Shown one piece after another: positions 25,434 to 34,548 of a stretch of DNA of 64,000 nt. Position 1 is the first letter of the stretch; the number at the start of each line of letters is the position of its first letter. The position numbers were made by a program, and so were the translations under genes. The notes under the pieces were generated by a model. That model was given only the letters and a program-made list of their open reading frames with translations, was not told the origin of the DNA and did no database searches. The DNA is from Ancylobacter sp. WKF20. GTDB taxonomy: Bacteria; Pseudomonadota; Alphaproteobacteria; Rhizobiales; Xanthobacteraceae. The stretch covers positions 3,950,001 through 4,014,000 of the forward strand of contig NZ_CP121679.1 in assembly GCF_029760895.1 (NCBI RefSeq), written 5' to 3'.

Positions 25434-25668
25434 GGGGGGCCGTCGCGCATGCGCGAGTGGAGCACACCAGGGCGCCAAACGGAAACCACCAACGGACTTC
25501 TTCGTCTCGGTCCATCCACTATGCTCAGGACTCAGCAATCAGAGCCAGAAGATGACGGTGTCGGCGATACAAATTGCCGAGAAGAAGCTGTGAGCGCAAC
25601 GGTCGTAGTGAACCGCCCCTAGATTCCTGGACGCCTTCTTCCCTAAATTTTGAGGCAAGGAGGCCCCG

Positions 25669-25944
25669 ATGGGCAAAGCGAACTTCACCGAGGACTTCAA
25701 ACGCGACGCGGTCCTTCAGATCACCGAGCGGGGCTATCCGGTTGCGGAGGTGGCGGCGCGGCTAGGGATCAGCAAGTACTCGCTCTACGAGTGGAGGAAA
25801 CGGTACGGCAAGCCTGCCGCCGTGGCCCGCGATGACGATCAGGCTGCCGAGGTCCGCCGGCTGAAGCGCGAGTTGCAGCGCGTGACGGAGGAGCGCGACA
25901 TCCTAAAAAAAGCGGCCGCGTACTTCGCCAAGGATGCAAAGTGA
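25669..25944 (+). CDS. IS3-family transposase OrfA
   Basis: A 91-residue HTH protein: FTEDFKRDAVLQITERGYPV, then AEVAARLGISKYSLYEWRKR and a leucine-zipper tail (RRLKRELQRVTEERDILKKA). It binds the element ends. The run AAAAAAAG (25905-25912) near its end is a standard site for -1 frameshifting into orfB to make the OrfAB transposase; orfB is in the -1 frame. Confidence 0.95.
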   Translation: MGKANFTEDFKRDAVLQITERGYPVAEVAARLGISKYSLYEWRKRYGKPAAVARDDDQAAEVRRLKRELQRVTEERDILKKAAAYFAKDAK

Positions 25945-26816
25945 AGTACGCGTTCATCGCCGCGCATCGCCTGCAGTTTTCGATCCGCGCCATGTGTCGG
26001 TGCCTGCGTGTCCAGCCCAGCGGCTTTTACGCCTGGCTGAAGGATCCGCTGAGCAGGCGCGCTCGGGAGGACCAACGACAGATCGAGCTGATCCGCGCGG
26101 CATGGAGCGAGAGCGGCAAGGTCTATGGCTATCGTAAGCTTCACGACGATCTGGCGGACATGGGCGAGAGCTGCTGCCCAAACCGGGTTGCGCGGCTGAC
26201 GCGACTTGCCGGCATCCGGGCGCAGATCGGCTACAAGCGCCGCCCCGGCCACTATGCCGGCAAGCCGTCCCTGGCCGTCGACAACACGCTCGATCGCCGG
26301 TTCGACGTGGAGGCGCCTGACAAGGCCTGGGTGACCGACATCACCTATATCCGCACCCATGAGGGCTTCGCCTATCTGGCGGTCGTGATCGATCTTTTCT
26401 CCCGCCGCGTCGTCGGCTGGTCCATGCAGGCCCGGCAGACGACCAACGTCGTGCTTCAGGCGCTGCTGGCTGCCGTCTGGCGACGTAAGCCGAAGGAGCG
26501 TGTGTTGGTGCATTCGGACCAGGGAAGCCAGTTCACCAGCATGGAGTGGGCTTCGTTCCTGAAACACCACGATCTGCAGCCGTCGATGAGCCGTCGCGGC
26601 AACTGCCATGACAACGCCGTCGCCGAGAGCTTTTTCAACCTGCTCAAGCGCGAGCGTATCCGCCGCAAGGTCTACCGCACGCGCGACGAGGCACGCGGGG
26701 ACGTGTTCGATTACATCGAGATGTTCTACAACCCCACCCGCAAGCACGCACGGAATGGGATGCTGTCGCCCATCGAGTTCGAACGGCAGTACAAAGCCAA
26801 AGCCGAGGGCGTCTAG
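25941..26816 (+). CDS. IS3-family transposase OrfB (DDE)
   Basis: A 291-residue integrase-core protein. The catalytic triad is visible in WVTDITYI (Asp), HSDQGSQFTS (Asp) and NAVAESFFNLLK (Glu). An N-terminal HTH_21 region (GYRKLHDDLADMG) precedes the core. Overlaps orfA by 4 bases in the -1 frame. Full length and without stops, so the element may be active. Confidence 0.95.
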   Translation: MKYAFIAAHRLQFSIRAMCRCLRVQPSGFYAWLKDPLSRRAREDQRQIELIRAAWSESGKVYGYRKLHDDLADMGESCCPNRVARLTRLAGIRAQIGYKRRPGHYAGKPSLAVDNTLDRRFDVEAPDKAWVTDITYIRTHEGFAYLAVVIDLFSRRVVGWSMQARQTTNVVLQALLAAVWRRKPKERVLVHSDQGSQFTSMEWASFLKHHDLQPSMSRRGNCHDNAVAESFFNLLKRERIRRKVYRTRDEARGDVFDYIEMFYNPTRKHARNGMLSPIEFERQYKAKAEGV

Positions 26817-26869
26817 AAAACGCGGGGCGGTTCATAGCGTGTGGCGATGCGGCGCCATGCTGCCAAGGA

Positions 26870-28075
26870 TCAGGCCGGCGTTCGCGCGGCTGTCGACCGT
26901 GCGAGCAGGATACCCGCGAAGCCCGCCAGCACTGAGCCGAGCACGATCATCCCGACGGTGGTGGACCCATGGCCGAGAGCACCCACCAGCAGGGTCATCA
27001 CCGCGCCTACAGTCATCTGGATCGTTCCAAACAGACTGGAAGCGGCACCGACCGCGGTCCGGTCTACGCCAATGGCGAGCGTCGCGGCACCCGGTACGGC
27101 GAAGCCGCCGGAGCAGGTCAGCAGGAAGAGCGGTAGGACGAGGCTTGCCAGACTGTCTGGCATCAGCAGCCGGCCGGTCAGGAACAGCAGGGCGCCCGCG
27201 ACTGTGCCGAGCGATCCCGCGAGGGCGAGACGTTCCGACGGCAAGCGCCGCGCCGCAGAGCGCGCAGCCAGCGCGCCCATCACCGAGCCGGCGACGACCG
27301 TGAGGTAGATCAGGCCGATCTTCGAGGCGGCGCGCGGAAGCTCCTCCGGCAGCAGGAAGGGCAGGGCGGTGTAGAAGGCGTAGACGCTGACGGTGGCGGT
27401 GGCGCCGCCCAGGCTGTAGCCGATGAAGGCGGGCTGGCCAGCGAGCCGCAGCAACACGCGGCCGATCGCGCGCAGGTCGAGCGCGGCGCGTGGGCCCTGG
27501 TGGGTCTCGGGCAGGTCGCGGTAGATCATTAGGGTGATCAGCCCGCCCGCCGCCAACAAAGCGAGGAAGGCGGCGCGCCAGCCCGCGAGCGCCTGGAGAT
27601 AGGTGCCCGCCAGCGGCGCCAGCGCGGAGGAGAGCGTGATCGCCAGCGTCAGCAGCGCCAGCGAGCCGGCGGCCTGCGCGGCCGGAAGAGTCTCGCGCAC
27701 CACGGCGCGCCCGACCACCAGCGCGGCGCAGCCGCCGACGGCCTGAAGGACGCGCCCGACCAGCAGCATCGGCAGGGTCGACGCCACAAGGGCGATCAAC
27801 ACGCCGAGGAGGTACATGGCGAGGCCGCCGAGCAGCACGGGACGCCGGCCGAAACGGTCCGAGAGCGGCCCGTGAACCAGTTGCCCTAGGGCCAGCCCGA
27901 TCAGGTACAGCGTGATCGAGAGCTGGATCTCGGCCGTGCCGACGCCGAGCGCCAGTGCCGCCGCCGGCAGAGCCGGCACGAAGACGTGCATCGAGAAGGT
28001 CGGCAGTGCCGTCGCGACGGCCAGCAGGCGGATGTCGGCAGGGGGCACGGCCGAGCCGCCCCCGGCGTCAGCCAC
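26870..28075 (-). CDS. MFS transporter, Bcr/CflA type
   Basis: A 401-residue, 12-helix major facilitator. The motif GPLSDRFGRRPVLLGG between helices 2 and 3 and the helix-5 motif region (LAPLAGTYLQALAGWRAAF) match drug-type 12-TMS exporters of the Bcr/CflA group. It overlaps the aldehyde dehydrogenase gene by 8 bases, so both are cotranslated. An IS5 remnant lies 12 bases after its stop. The exported compound may relate to the amine locus. Confidence 0.87.
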   Translation of the reverse strand: MADAGGGSAVPPADIRLLAVATALPTFSMHVFVPALPAAALALGVGTAEIQLSITLYLIGLALGQLVHGPLSDRFGRRPVLLGGLAMYLLGVLIALVASTLPMLLVGRVLQAVGGCAALVVGRAVVRETLPAAQAAGSLALLTLAITLSSALAPLAGTYLQALAGWRAAFLALLAAGGLITLMIYRDLPETHQGPRAALDLRAIGRVLLRLAGQPAFIGYSLGGATATVSVYAFYTALPFLLPEELPRAASKIGLIYLTVVAGSVMGALAARSAARRLPSERLALAGSLGTVAGALLFLTGRLLMPDSLASLVLPLFLLTCSGGFAVPGAATLAIGVDRTAVGAASSLFGTIQMTVGAVMTLLVGALGHGSTTVGMIVLGSVLAGFAGILLARSTAARTPA

Positions 28076-29495
28076 GGCGCCGCGTCACGAACTTGTCGCG
28101 CAGATAGGCCTGAAGCCCCTCCGTGCCACCCTCGGCGCCGAAGCCGCTGTCCTTGAAGCCGCCGAACGGCACCTCGGCCATGGCGTGGCCGAAATGGTTG
28201 ATCGAGATGGTGCCGGCCTCCAGCTCGTCGCCAATCCGCTCGGCTTCCTCCAGATCGCGCGTGAAGGCATAGGCGCCGAGCGCGTAAGGCAGGCGGTTGG
28301 CCTCCGCGAGGGCGGCGTCGAGCCCCGCCACACGGTTGACGACGGCGATCGGGCCGAACGGTTCCTCATTCATGATCCGGGCGCCGAGCGGAACGTCGGC
28401 CAGCAGGGTCGGTGCATAGAAGAAGCCCTGATTACCCAGTCGCTCGCCACCCGTGACAACCCGCGCGCCATGTTTGCGGGCGTCCTGCACGAAGGCGTCG
28501 ATCGCCTCGACCCGCCGCGCATGGGCGAGCGGGCCCATCTGCGTGCCGGCGGTGGCGCCGGGGCCGACATTGAGGGCTGAGGCGCGGCTGGAGAAGCCGT
28601 CGATGAACGCCTCGAACACCGCCTCATCCACCAGAAAGCGGGTCGGCGAGGCGCAGACTTGCCCGGCATTACGGAATTTGGTGACGGCGGCAAGCGTCGC
28701 GGCTCCGGCGACATCGGCCTTTGCCGTCACGATAAAGGGGGCGTGGCCGCCCAGTTCCATGGTGGACCGCTTGAGATGGCGCGCGACGAGCGCGGCAAGA
28801 TGCCGGCCGACCGGGACCGAGCCGGTGAAGGAGACCTTCTGGATCACCGGGGAGGCGATGAGATGCTCGGAAATCTCCGCCGGCACGCCGAAGAGCAGGT
28901 TGACGACGCCGGTCGGCACGCCCGCCTCCTCGAAGCAGCGCACCAGCTCGATGGCCGAGGTCGGTGTCTCTTCCGGCGCCTTGGCGATGATCGAGCAGCC
29001 CGCTGCCAGCGCGCTGGCAATCTTGCGCACCAACTGGTTCACTGGGAAGTTCCAGGGGCTGAACGCCGCGACCGGGCCGACCGGTTCTTTCTTGACGAGC
29101 TGGGTCACCTCCGGCGCGCGGGCGGGAATGAGGCGGCCATAGGCGCGCCGGCCTTCCTCGGCATTCCATTCAATGTGTTCGACGGCGGCGAGGGCTTCCA
29201 TCCGGGCTTCCGCCAGCGGCTTGCCCTGCTCGGCGGTGATGGCGGCGGCGATGATCTCCGCCCGTTCGCGCACCAGCGCGGCGGCGCGCCGCAGGATGGC
29301 CGAGCGCTCATAGGCGCTGACCTTCTTCCATACCGCAAAGCCCCGCTCCGCCGCCGCGAGCGCGCGCTCAAGATCGGCCACCTCGGCGAAGGCGACCTCG
29401 CCCGTCGCAAGGCCTGTCGCCGGGTCGAGCACGGTGCCGCGGCGCGAACCGGATCCGGCGGTCCAGGCGCCGTCGATGAAGAGAGAGGCGGTCAT
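28068..29495 (-). CDS. NAD(P)-dependent succinate-semialdehyde-type dehydrogenase
   Basis: A 475-residue aldehyde dehydrogenase with catalytic Cys281 in RNAGQVCASPTR and general-base Glu247 in MELGGHAPF; FSPWNFP and FTGSVPVG form the cofactor site. It is closest in pattern to GabD-like enzymes. Next to a class III aminotransferase and a PotABCD-like transporter it probably oxidises the aminoaldehyde or semialdehyde formed by transamination. It lies between the AraC gene and the MFS gene on one strand. Confidence 0.85.
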   Translation of the reverse strand: MTASLFIDGAWTAGSGSRRGTVLDPATGLATGEVAFAEVADLERALAAAERGFAVWKKVSAYERSAILRRAAALVRERAEIIAAAITAEQGKPLAEARMEALAAVEHIEWNAEEGRRAYGRLIPARAPEVTQLVKKEPVGPVAAFSPWNFPVNQLVRKIASALAAGCSIIAKAPEETPTSAIELVRCFEEAGVPTGVVNLLFGVPAEISEHLIASPVIQKVSFTGSVPVGRHLAALVARHLKRSTMELGGHAPFIVTAKADVAGAATLAAVTKFRNAGQVCASPTRFLVDEAVFEAFIDGFSSRASALNVGPGATAGTQMGPLAHARRVEAIDAFVQDARKHGARVVTGGERLGNQGFFYAPTLLADVPLGARIMNEEPFGPIAVVNRVAGLDAALAEANRLPYALGAYAFTRDLEEAERIGDELEAGTISINHFGHAMAEVPFGGFKDSGFGAEGGTEGLQAYLRDKFVTRRRG

Positions 29496-29654
29496 GTGGG
29501 GAGTTCCGGCAAAAGGCGCGGGTCGCCGCTACGAAGGGCGGCGGTGGCGCGAGGAAGAGCTGGCGTGAAAATCGCCGCTCTCCCGCCGGTTAGCTTTGCA
29601 AATCGCGCCAGATTGATTGCTGAATGCGCCAGTCTGGGCGTGCGAGGGGGGCTG

Positions 29655-30734
29655 TCAGCCGGTGCGAACGCGGCGCATCTGTTTGGCGTAGCCGCTGGGC
29701 GCGGAGCCGGTCCAGCTCTTGAACGCGCGCGAGAGCACCGCACCGTCGGCATAGCCCGCGCTCATGGCGATCGAGGTGAGCGAGCCGCGCTTGCTATGTC
29801 CCAGCAAGGTCTCGGCGACGCGGCGGCGCTGCGCCTTGACCAGATCGCGGAAGCTCACCCCTTCCTCCGCGAGGCGGCGTTGGAGGCTGCGCGAGGACAG
29901 CCCGAGCTCGCGCGCGACGACCGTGACCGTCACTGGCCGGGTGCCGAGGCAGCGGGCGATGACGAGGGCGGCATCCTGTGCGATCCCGCTTTCGCCGCGC
30001 ATCGCCTCGGTCACGTCCCGCAGATGGCTTTCGATGAGCGGCATCAGCGCGAAATTCAGCCGCGCGGCCTTCTGATCGAGATCGGCATGGCGGATGACGA
30101 TCTTGCTGACGGGCTGTTCGAAGAACACCGGCGCGCGGAAGATCGCCTCGTACTGGCGGCGCTGCGCCTTGGCGCCGTGCTCGAAATGCACCTCGAGCGG
30201 TGCCCAGCCCATGCCCATGCGCAGGCGGATCAGGCCGCAAATATTGGCCAGGGAGTGTTCGATATCCTGCCGGGCGCTCGAGGCGTCCGGGATGTCCAGC
30301 CGGTAGATATAATCCGCGCCGATGTCGCCGGCGGCGAGCTGGATGGTCCAGCCCTCCTGCATGGCGCGCGCCCAGGCCGAGAAGGCGGCGAGCGCGGCCC
30401 CCAGCGTCGGCGAGGTCGTCATCATCAGGTTGAGCGAGCCGAGCTGGTCCGGCCGCAACTCCGCCCCCAGCCGGAGGCCGAGGGCGCAATCGCCCACGAG
30501 ATCTGCCGCCTCTTCGCAGAAGGCGATGAAGTCGCTGAGCGGCACCCGCCGATAGGCGTCCTCGAGATCGGCGGGGTTGAGATTATGGCGCGCCAGAACG
30601 GGCGCGGCGTCGATGCCGCGGTGCCGGATCGCTTCGGCGAAGGGCGTCAGAAGATAGGAGCGGATTCGGGCCGGCGACGCGGCCTTGGTCGCCCGCCGTC
30701 CCAGGGTGGCCGTGTCGGGAAGCATCTCGGACAT
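29655..30734 (-). CDS. AraC-family regulator (OruR/ArgR-type)
   Basis: A 359-residue regulator. The N-terminal arabinose-binding-like domain PF12625 covers residues 30-200 (GLRLGAELRPDQLGSLNLMM). The C-terminal HTH_18 covers residues 265-355 (VARELGLSSRSLQRRLAEEG and FKSWTGSAPSGYAKQMR). Relatives respond to ornithine, arginine or other amino acids. It is divergent from the aminotransferase and transporter genes (165-base spacer) and upstream of the aldehyde dehydrogenase, so it likely controls both sides. Confidence 0.87.
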   Translation of the reverse strand: MSEMLPDTATLGRRATKAASPARIRSYLLTPFAEAIRHRGIDAAPVLARHNLNPADLEDAYRRVPLSDFIAFCEEAADLVGDCALGLRLGAELRPDQLGSLNLMMTTSPTLGAALAAFSAWARAMQEGWTIQLAAGDIGADYIYRLDIPDASSARQDIEHSLANICGLIRLRMGMGWAPLEVHFEHGAKAQRRQYEAIFRAPVFFEQPVSKIVIRHADLDQKAARLNFALMPLIESHLRDVTEAMRGESGIAQDAALVIARCLGTRPVTVTVVARELGLSSRSLQRRLAEEGVSFRDLVKAQRRRVAETLLGHSKRGSLTSIAMSAGYADGAVLSRAFKSWTGSAPSGYAKQMRRVRTG

Positions 30735-30899
30735 GAACGTGCGACAGGCAAGAATCGCGCCGTCTTTCAGCGTTCATGGCGTCATCTGCAATAAAGCTGG
30801 CGCGCTTTGCAAAGAAAGGCGGGCGAGCGGCGGCAATTATGATCTCACCGATTGGGTGATCGACGCCCGATCGTCGCCAAGAGGACCGCGGCTTCCGCC

Positions 30900-32306
30900 A
30901 TGCTCAATGCCAATTCGCCTTACCTTCGCGACATCCGCTTCCACCTGCACACGCAGACCGATGCGCGCGTGCATGAAGAAACCGGGCCGTTCATCGCCCG
31001 CCAGGGTGACGGTGTCTTCATCATCGACCCGGAAGGCAACCGGCTGCTGGAAGGCATGGCAGGCCTGTGGTGCACCTCGCTCGGCTTCAGCGAGAAGCGC
31101 CTCGCCGACGCCGCCTATGCCCAGATGTTGCGCATGCCCTATCACCAGAACTTCGCGCATCGCTCCAGCGATCCGGTGATCGACCTCGCCGAGGCGCTGA
31201 TCGCCCGCGCGCCGCAGCCCATGTCCAAGGTCATGTTCCTCGGCTCCGGCTCCGAGGCGGTGGATACCGCGATCAAGGTCGCGTGGTACTACAACGCCGC
31301 GCGCGGCAAGACCCAGAAGCGCAAGATCATCGGCCGCATGCGCGGCTATCATGGCTCGACCATCGGCTCGGCGAGCCTGACGGGCCTGCCCAATATGCAT
31401 CAGGGCTGGGGCCTGCCGCTGCCGGGCTTCTTCCACGTTTCCTGCCCGCATTTCTACCGCGAAGGCCTGCCGGGGGAGACCGAGGAGGCCTTTGCCACCC
31501 GCCTCGCCAACGAGCTGGACGCGCTCATCGAACGCGAGGGAGCGGACACCGTCGCGGCTTTCTTTGCCGAGCCGGTAATGGGCACGGGTGGCGTCATCAT
31601 CCCGCCGGCCACCTATTTCGAGAAGATCCAGGCCGTCCTGAAGAAGCACGACGTGCTGCTGGTCGCCGATGAGGTGATCTGCGGTTTCGGACGCACCGGC
31701 ACCTATTGGGGCTGCGACACATTCGCGATCACGCCGGATATGGTGACCTGCGCCAAGGGGCTGTCCTCGGCCTATCTGCCGATCTCCGGCCTGATGCTAT
31801 CGGACGCGATCTATCAGGTCATCGCCGACCAAACCCATGCGCTGGGCGGCTTCGGCCATGGCTTCACCTATGGCGGCCATCCGGTCTCTGCCGCGGTCGC
31901 GTTGGAGACGCTGAAGCTTTATGACGAATACGACATCCTCGCCAATGTCCAGGCGCAGGGCGCTCGGCTGGCGGCGGGGCTGGCAGCGCTGGGCGACCAT
32001 CCGCTGGTGGGCGAAGTCCGCGCCATCGGGCTGATGGCGGCGATCGAGATCGTCGCGGACAAGCAGAGCCGTGCCTCGTTCCCGCTGCCGGCCAAGGTGC
32101 CGGTGCGGCTCGGCGAGCTGGTGAAGAAGCGCGGCGTGCTGCTGCGTCCGCTCGGCCAGTCGCTGTGTTTCGCGCCGCCGCTGATCGTCAAGGAGACTGA
32201 AATCGCGATGATCATCAAGGCTGTAGCGGAGTCGCTCGACGAGCTCGCCGGCGAGCTGCGCGCCGAGGGCACCTGGCCTTCGACGCGATCCTCGGCCACG
32301 AACTGA
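30900..32306 (+). CDS. Class III aminotransferase (polyamine/beta-amino acid type)
   Basis: A 468-residue PLP enzyme from the ATG at 30900 (MLNANSPYLRDIRFHLHTQT). Typical parts are GMAGLWCTSLGFSEKRLADA, FLGSGSEAVDTAIK, DEVICGFGRTGTYWGCD and the PLP-lysine region CAKGLSSAYLPISG. It resembles SpuC/putrescine-pyruvate and beta-alanine-pyruvate aminotransferases. It heads an operon with PotABCD-like transport genes (9-base gap), and the aldehyde dehydrogenase on the other strand would take the product further. Exact substrate unknown. Confidence 0.86.
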   Translation: MLNANSPYLRDIRFHLHTQTDARVHEETGPFIARQGDGVFIIDPEGNRLLEGMAGLWCTSLGFSEKRLADAAYAQMLRMPYHQNFAHRSSDPVIDLAEALIARAPQPMSKVMFLGSGSEAVDTAIKVAWYYNAARGKTQKRKIIGRMRGYHGSTIGSASLTGLPNMHQGWGLPLPGFFHVSCPHFYREGLPGETEEAFATRLANELDALIEREGADTVAAFFAEPVMGTGGVIIPPATYFEKIQAVLKKHDVLLVADEVICGFGRTGTYWGCDTFAITPDMVTCAKGLSSAYLPISGLMLSDAIYQVIADQTHALGGFGHGFTYGGHPVSAAVALETLKLYDEYDILANVQAQGARLAAGLAALGDHPLVGEVRAIGLMAAIEIVADKQSRASFPLPAKVPVRLGELVKKRGVLLRPLGQSLCFAPPLIVKETEIAMIIKAVAESLDELAGELRAEGTWPSTRSSATN

Positions 32307-32314
32307 GGCGCGCC

Positions 32315-33415
32315 ATGACCGATACGCCGCCCATCGTCGCTTTCGACAAGGTCAGCAAGACCTATGACGAGAAGAGCTGGATCGTCGACAATCTGTCGCT
32401 CGATATCCGGGCGGGCGAGTTCCTGACCCTGCTCGGGCCCTCGGGCTCGGGCAAGACGACGACCCTGATGATGCTGGCCGGGTTCGAGACCCCCGACCAT
32501 GGCCGCATCCTGATGGACGGGCGGGACATCGTCCCGCTCGCTCCCCACAAGCGCGACATGGGCGTGGTCTTCCAGAGCTACGCCCTGTTCCCGCATATGA
32601 GCGTGGACGAGAATATCGAATTTCCCCTTGTGGCACGAGGAGTTGCGGCCGGTGAGCGGCGGCGCCGTGTGGCCGAGGCGCTCGATCTCGTCCAGCTCGG
32701 GGCGCTGGGCGGCCGGCGGCCGGGCCAGCTCTCCGGCGGCCAGCAGCAGCGCATCGCGCTCGCCCGCGCGCTGGTCTACCGCCCGCGCCTCGTGCTGATG
32801 GACGAGCCGCTGGGCGCCCTCGACAAGGCGCTTCGCCTGCATATGCAGACCGAAATAAAGCAGCTTCATCAGCAGCTTGGACTCACCTTCGTCTATGTCA
32901 CCCATGACCAGGACGAGGCGCTCACCATGTCCGACCGCATCGCGATCTTCCATCAGGGCAAGATCGCGCAGCTGGGCGGGCCGGAGGAACTCTATAACCG
33001 GCCGCGCGACGTGTTCGTCGCCGGCTTCCTCGGCCAGACAAATCTGCTGACCGGTCGGTACGATGGGGTGGACGATCAGTGCAGTGTGATCCGTCTTGCG
33101 GATGGCACGGCGCTGCGCGCGCAGCGCCCCGAGGAGGGCGCCTTCACCCTCGGCCAGACGGTCAACGCCGCCATCCGCCCCGAGCGCATCCGCCTCGCGC
33201 CGGCGGGGGCGGCGGGGCCGGCGGCGGACGGCGCGGTCCTTGCCGGGCCGGTCACCTCCTGCGTGTTCCATGGCGACCACCTGACCCTTCATGTCGACAT
33301 TCTCGGCCGCGACGTCGTGGCCAAGATCAATCCTGGCGAGACCGGCGCGCTGCCCGTTCCCGGCGAGATCGTGCGCCTGCTGCTGCCCAGCCGCGTCACC
33401 CTCGCCCTCGCCTGA
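32315..33415 (+). CDS. PotA-like ABC transporter ATPase
   Basis: A 366-residue ATPase with Walker A GPSGSGKTTTLMM, the Q-loop region VFQSYALFPHMSV, signature LSGGQQQRIALAR and Walker B LVLMDEPLGALDK, plus a C-terminal TOBE domain (residues 280-365). This architecture is that of spermidine/putrescine or related (PotA/PotG) importers. It lies in an operon after the aminotransferase gene and before the binding-protein gene. Confidence 0.92.
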   Translation: MTDTPPIVAFDKVSKTYDEKSWIVDNLSLDIRAGEFLTLLGPSGSGKTTTLMMLAGFETPDHGRILMDGRDIVPLAPHKRDMGVVFQSYALFPHMSVDENIEFPLVARGVAAGERRRRVAEALDLVQLGALGGRRPGQLSGGQQQRIALARALVYRPRLVLMDEPLGALDKALRLHMQTEIKQLHQQLGLTFVYVTHDQDEALTMSDRIAIFHQGKIAQLGGPEELYNRPRDVFVAGFLGQTNLLTGRYDGVDDQCSVIRLADGTALRAQRPEEGAFTLGQTVNAAIRPERIRLAPAGAAGPAADGAVLAGPVTSCVFHGDHLTLHVDILGRDVVAKINPGETGALPVPGEIVRLLLPSRVTLALA

Positions 33416-33459
33416 CCTTTCCGCCGACCACCCCGATCAACACCCCCCGGAGGTTCCTC

Positions 33460-34521
33460 ATGTCGCGTTGCCTGCGTCTTTCCACCCTCCTGGCCACCGG
33501 CGTCCTCGCCGGGGCGCTGCTGTCCCCGCCCGGCGCCGCGCAGGCGCGGGATCTCACCGTGATCTCCTGGGGCGGCACCTTTCAGGACGCCCAGCGGGAT
33601 CTCTTCTTCACCCCCTTTGCCACCGCGACCGGCAACAAGGTTGTCGACGATAGCTGGGATGGCGGCATCGGCATCCTGCGCACCAAGACCGCCAATGGCG
33701 ATGGCGGCTGGGATTTGGTCGAGGTCGAGTCCGAGGAACTGGAGCTGGGCTGCCAGGAAGGTATCTTCCAGAAGCTCGACGTGACCCGCATCGGCGGCAA
33801 GGACGCCTATCTGCCGGGCACGGTCAGCGAGTGCGGCGTCGGCGCGGTGATCTACAATTTCGTGCTCGGCTACGACAAGAACGCGGTCAAGGGCACGCCG
33901 TCCGGCTGGGGCGACTTCTTCGACCTCGCCAAATTCCCCGGCAAGCGCGCGCTGCGCCAGGGGCCGAAGGGCAATCTGGAGATCGCCCTCATGGCCGACG
34001 GCGTCGCTCCCGCCGATGTCTACAAGGTGCTGGGCACGCCCGAGGGCGTCGACCGCGCGTTCAAGAAGCTCGACAGCATCAAGCCGCAGCTCGTCTTCTG
34101 GAAGTCCGGCGCGCAGCCCGGCCAGATGATGTCGTCGGGCGACGTGGTGATGACCTCCTCCTATAATGGCCGCCTCACCAACGCGATCAACAAGGACAAG
34201 AAGCCCTTCGGCATCGTCTGGAACGAGTCGCTGCAGACCGTCGACAGCTGGGTGATCCTTTCCACCTCGCCCCATGTCGATGAGGCCTACAAGCTGCTGG
34301 CCTTCCTCGGCACGCCGGAGCGGCAGGCGAAGCTGCCGGCCTATCAGCCGATCGGCGTCACTGCTGTCGCCGCCATTCCGCTGGTCGATCCGGTCCTTGC
34401 AAAGGATCTGCCGAGCACGCCGGCCAATGCCAGCAACGTGCTGAAGATCGACGACGCCTTCTGGATCGACCATGTTGACGGCCTCGGCGAGCGCTGGACC
34501 GTCTGGTCGGCGCAGAAGTGA
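33460..34521 (+). CDS. PotD/PotF-like periplasmic binding protein
   Basis: A 353-residue exported protein. The ATG at 33460 has GGAGG 6 bases upstream; the signal peptide ends around PGAAQARDLTVI. The mature part has the opening ISWGGTFQDAQRDLFF and EVESEELELGCQEGIFQKLD, as in PotD-type extracellular solute-binding proteins. It binds the amine or related solute for the PotABC channel. An antisense frame exists but lacks family support. Confidence 0.9.
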   Translation: MSRCLRLSTLLATGVLAGALLSPPGAAQARDLTVISWGGTFQDAQRDLFFTPFATATGNKVVDDSWDGGIGILRTKTANGDGGWDLVEVESEELELGCQEGIFQKLDVTRIGGKDAYLPGTVSECGVGAVIYNFVLGYDKNAVKGTPSGWGDFFDLAKFPGKRALRQGPKGNLEIALMADGVAPADVYKVLGTPEGVDRAFKKLDSIKPQLVFWKSGAQPGQMMSSGDVVMTSSYNGRLTNAINKDKKPFGIVWNESLQTVDSWVILSTSPHVDEAYKLLAFLGTPERQAKLPAYQPIGVTAVAAIPLVDPVLAKDLPSTPANASNVLKIDDAFWIDHVDGLGERWTVWSAQK

Positions 34522-34548
34522 ACGCCCGCGAGAGATGAGACGACGCGC

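Larger units (their letters stand above)
25609..26834 (+). mobile_element. Intact IS3-family insertion sequence
   Basis: A 1226-base element bounded by inverted repeats that begin TGAACCGCCCC at 25609 and at 26834 on the opposite strand; a further match (GACGCC region) extends them to about 27 bases. It is flanked by a 3-base target duplication, TAG at 25606-25608 and 26835-26837. It carries orfA and orfB with a slippery run of seven A at 25905-25911. It inserted into an IS5-type transposase gene. Confidence 0.9.
25539..26858 (-). pseudogene. C-terminal end of an IS5-family transposase, split by the IS3 element
   Basis: Joining 26835-26858 to 25539-25608 across the IS3 insertion gives, on the minus strand, WRRIATRYDRCAHSFFSAIC then IADTVIFWL and stop, the conserved C-terminus of IS5-type transposases. 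The rest of the element is missing. It ends 12 bases from the stop of the MFS gene. Confidence 0.75.

Noticed and set aside
31919..33292. 457-codon minus-strand frame across the aminotransferase and PotA genes
   Set aside because: Covers two well-supported genes on the other strand and shows no domain.
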